From: Campylobacteraceae bacterium
GTDB lineage: Bacteria > Campylobacterota > Campylobacteria > Campylobacterales > Sulfurovaceae
Length of the DNA stretch: 5,507 bases
Assembly (NCBI GenBank): GCA_027023325.1
Contig: JALVVQ010000332.1
Location: forward strand, 1 to 5,507
Reading direction: 5' to 3'
The notes beneath the pieces were generated by a model. The model searched no databases. It was given only the letters and a program-made list of their open reading frames with translations, and was not told the DNA's origin. The position numbers were made by a program, and so were the translations under genes. Shown here in pieces: positions 4,548-5,507 of this stretch (positions are counted from its first letter, which is position 1; each line of letters starts with the position of its first letter).

Positions 4548-5507
4548 CTCTAATCCTCTCATTATTTCTTAACTCATATTCTAATTGTCCCATATCTATC
4601 TGGCTCATAAAGATTTCATCTGTTTTTGCATTCTTTGCCATTTCGAAATAGTAGGTATTTTTATCCTCTAACTCTTTTTGAACTTTATTGAAAGATTCGA
4701 TACATTCTTTAGAATGGGTACTTATAAATATTTGACAATTAGCTTGCTGAGAGGCTTTAAGAATAATTGTCCATAATTTATTATAGTTTGAATAATGTAA
4801 CCCATTTTCAATTTCATCAATAAATAAAAAACCATTTTGACTAGCCCATATTGCAGAAAGTATTGCAATATATCTATTCACACCTTCCCCTAATGAAGAT
4901 AATAGCACAGGTAGTTCTCTGTTTTTTAAAGACAATTTTAAGATAATGTTTCTGTCAGTTGCTTTTTGCTTAAGTCCAATTATGTTTGAGTCAAATAGCT
5001 GTAGCGATTCGTCTAGGAAGCCTTCTTTGTTTATATCGATTAACTTTCCATAAAGAATGGCAATATCTTGTTCATTTGTGGTAGATGATGATATAAAGTT
5101 TATTCTAGTTTCATTATTTGATTCAAGAGGCCGTCGAGACATTATAGGTCTGTTGACTACCCTGTCAATAGGAAATATTTTTTCATCATTATTTATATTG
5201 AGCTTTAAGGATGGTTCATGTGCTATAAATAGGTTATTATCCTCTGAAATATCATCAGCATATTCTGGAAAATCTTCAAAATATTCGACTAAAATATTTT
5301 TATTTGATGTGTTCAATTCCATTGTATTTGCGTCTTTATGTATGAAATCTAGCTCAAAGTACCTATCATTTCTATTGGTTGATTGTCGTCTTTTGAGAAG
5401 CAAACGCAAAGAATAAGCCAGGCTGTAACTGTCATTAGAATTTATAATGAGCTCAAGCGCCTCCATAAACGCCGTCTTTCCCACATTATTCTTCCCACCA
5501 ATAAGAT
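4540..5507 (-). CDS. AAA_15/AAA_21 (OLD/ABC-type) ATPase, 5' end outside the window
   Basis: The ORF is open to the right edge, where LIGGKNNVGKTAF (5467-5505) is a Walker A motif; the GTG at 5484 is a valine within it, not a start. An ABC-type signature LGEG lies at 4882-4893, Walker B FLFIDEIENGLHY at 4792-4827, and an H-loop STHSKECI at 4699-4722. The layout (Walker A, long helical insertion, signature, Walker B, H-loop) is that of SMC/Rad50-like ATPases of the AAA_15/AAA_21 group, which dimerise on ATP. Unlike classical OLD proteins there is no C-terminal TOPRIM: the protein stops about 55 residues after the H-loop, and the TOPRIM is the next gene, overlapping by 8 nt. Split ATPase/TOPRIM pairs include PARIS (AriA/AriB) and RloAB/AbiL-type systems. 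The base composition is AT-rich compared with hisA-prmA-ftsH, suggesting acquisition. Substrate and trigger cannot be read from the sequence. Confidence 0.85.
   Translation of the reverse strand, partial: LIGGKNNVGKTAFMEALELIINSNDSYSLAYSLRLLLKRRQSTNRNDRYFELDFIHKDANTMELNTSNKNILVEYFEDFPEYADDISEDNNLFIAHEPSLKLNINNDEKIFPIDRVVNRPIMSRRPLESNNETRINFISSSTTNEQDIAILYGKLIDINKEGFLDESLQLFDSNIIGLKQKATDRNIILKLSLKNRELPVLLSSLGEGVNRYIAILSAIWASQNGFLFIDEIENGLHYSNYNKLWTIILKASQQANCQIFISTHSKECIESFNKVQKELEDKNTYYFEMAKNAKTDEIFMSQIDMGQLEYELRNNERIRGE

Noticed and set aside
5141..5146. TATAAT on the minus strand within the ATPase gene
   Set aside because: AT-rich coding sequence yields such hexamers by chance; no ribosome site or ORF start follows at a sensible distance.
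5467..5505. GTG at 5484 as the start of the ATPase
   Set aside because: The frame stays open upstream and reads GGKNNVGKT, so the GTG is a Walker A valine; the gene continues past the window.
1..5507. CRISPR arrays, tRNA/rRNA genes, insertion sequences, transposases
   Set aside because: No regularly spaced repeats, cloverleaf-like segments, rRNA stretches or transposase-like ORFs are seen on either strand.

Overview
The window is a bacterial chromosome segment in which every gene I can support is read leftward (minus strand). The family sequences and the tight hisA-prmA-ftsH run fit a Campylobacterota member (Sulfurovum/Sulfurimonas-like). This is inferred from gene order and protein style, not from a marker gene, so the genus is uncertain.

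Layout in transcription order, right to left. (1) 5507 to 4540: an ABC/AAA_15-type ATPase whose 5' end lies outside the window. (2) about 4547 to 3918: a small stand-alone TOPRIM protein resembling DUF3226. Together they form a split OLD-like ATPase plus TOPRIM pair, an architecture shared by several anti-phage systems. Both are visibly AT-richer than the genes that follow. (3) hisA (histidine biosynthesis), whose ATG abuts the TOPRIM stop codon. (4) prmA (ribosomal protein L11 methyltransferase), with a GTG start overlapping hisA by 8 nt. (5) ftsH (membrane AAA+ zinc protease), overlapping prmA by 8 nt. (6) A 212-nt intergenic region. (7) The first 52 codons of leuA (2-isopropylmalate synthase), cut by the window edge.

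The most informative region is the short gap between ftsH and leuA. It holds a consensus TATAAT -10 element, a strong Shine-Dalgarno sequence and a 25-codon ORF ending Ile-Leu-Leu-Leu-Ser-Leu-Leu-Ser, followed by three small hairpins and a C-rich, G-poor stretch before leuA. This looks like a leucine-responsive leader peptide (leuL-like attenuator). The ORF's own Shine-Dalgarno is exactly complementary over 10 nt to the codons for its leucine cluster, which suggests an extra layer of translational feedback. No classic U-tract terminator is visible, so the read-out may be Rho-dependent or translational.

The upstream five genes are packed with overlapping or abutting stop/start codons and probably share transcripts. 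leuA appears to have its own promoter directly after ftsH. I see no tRNA, rRNA, CRISPR array, insertion sequence or transposase.
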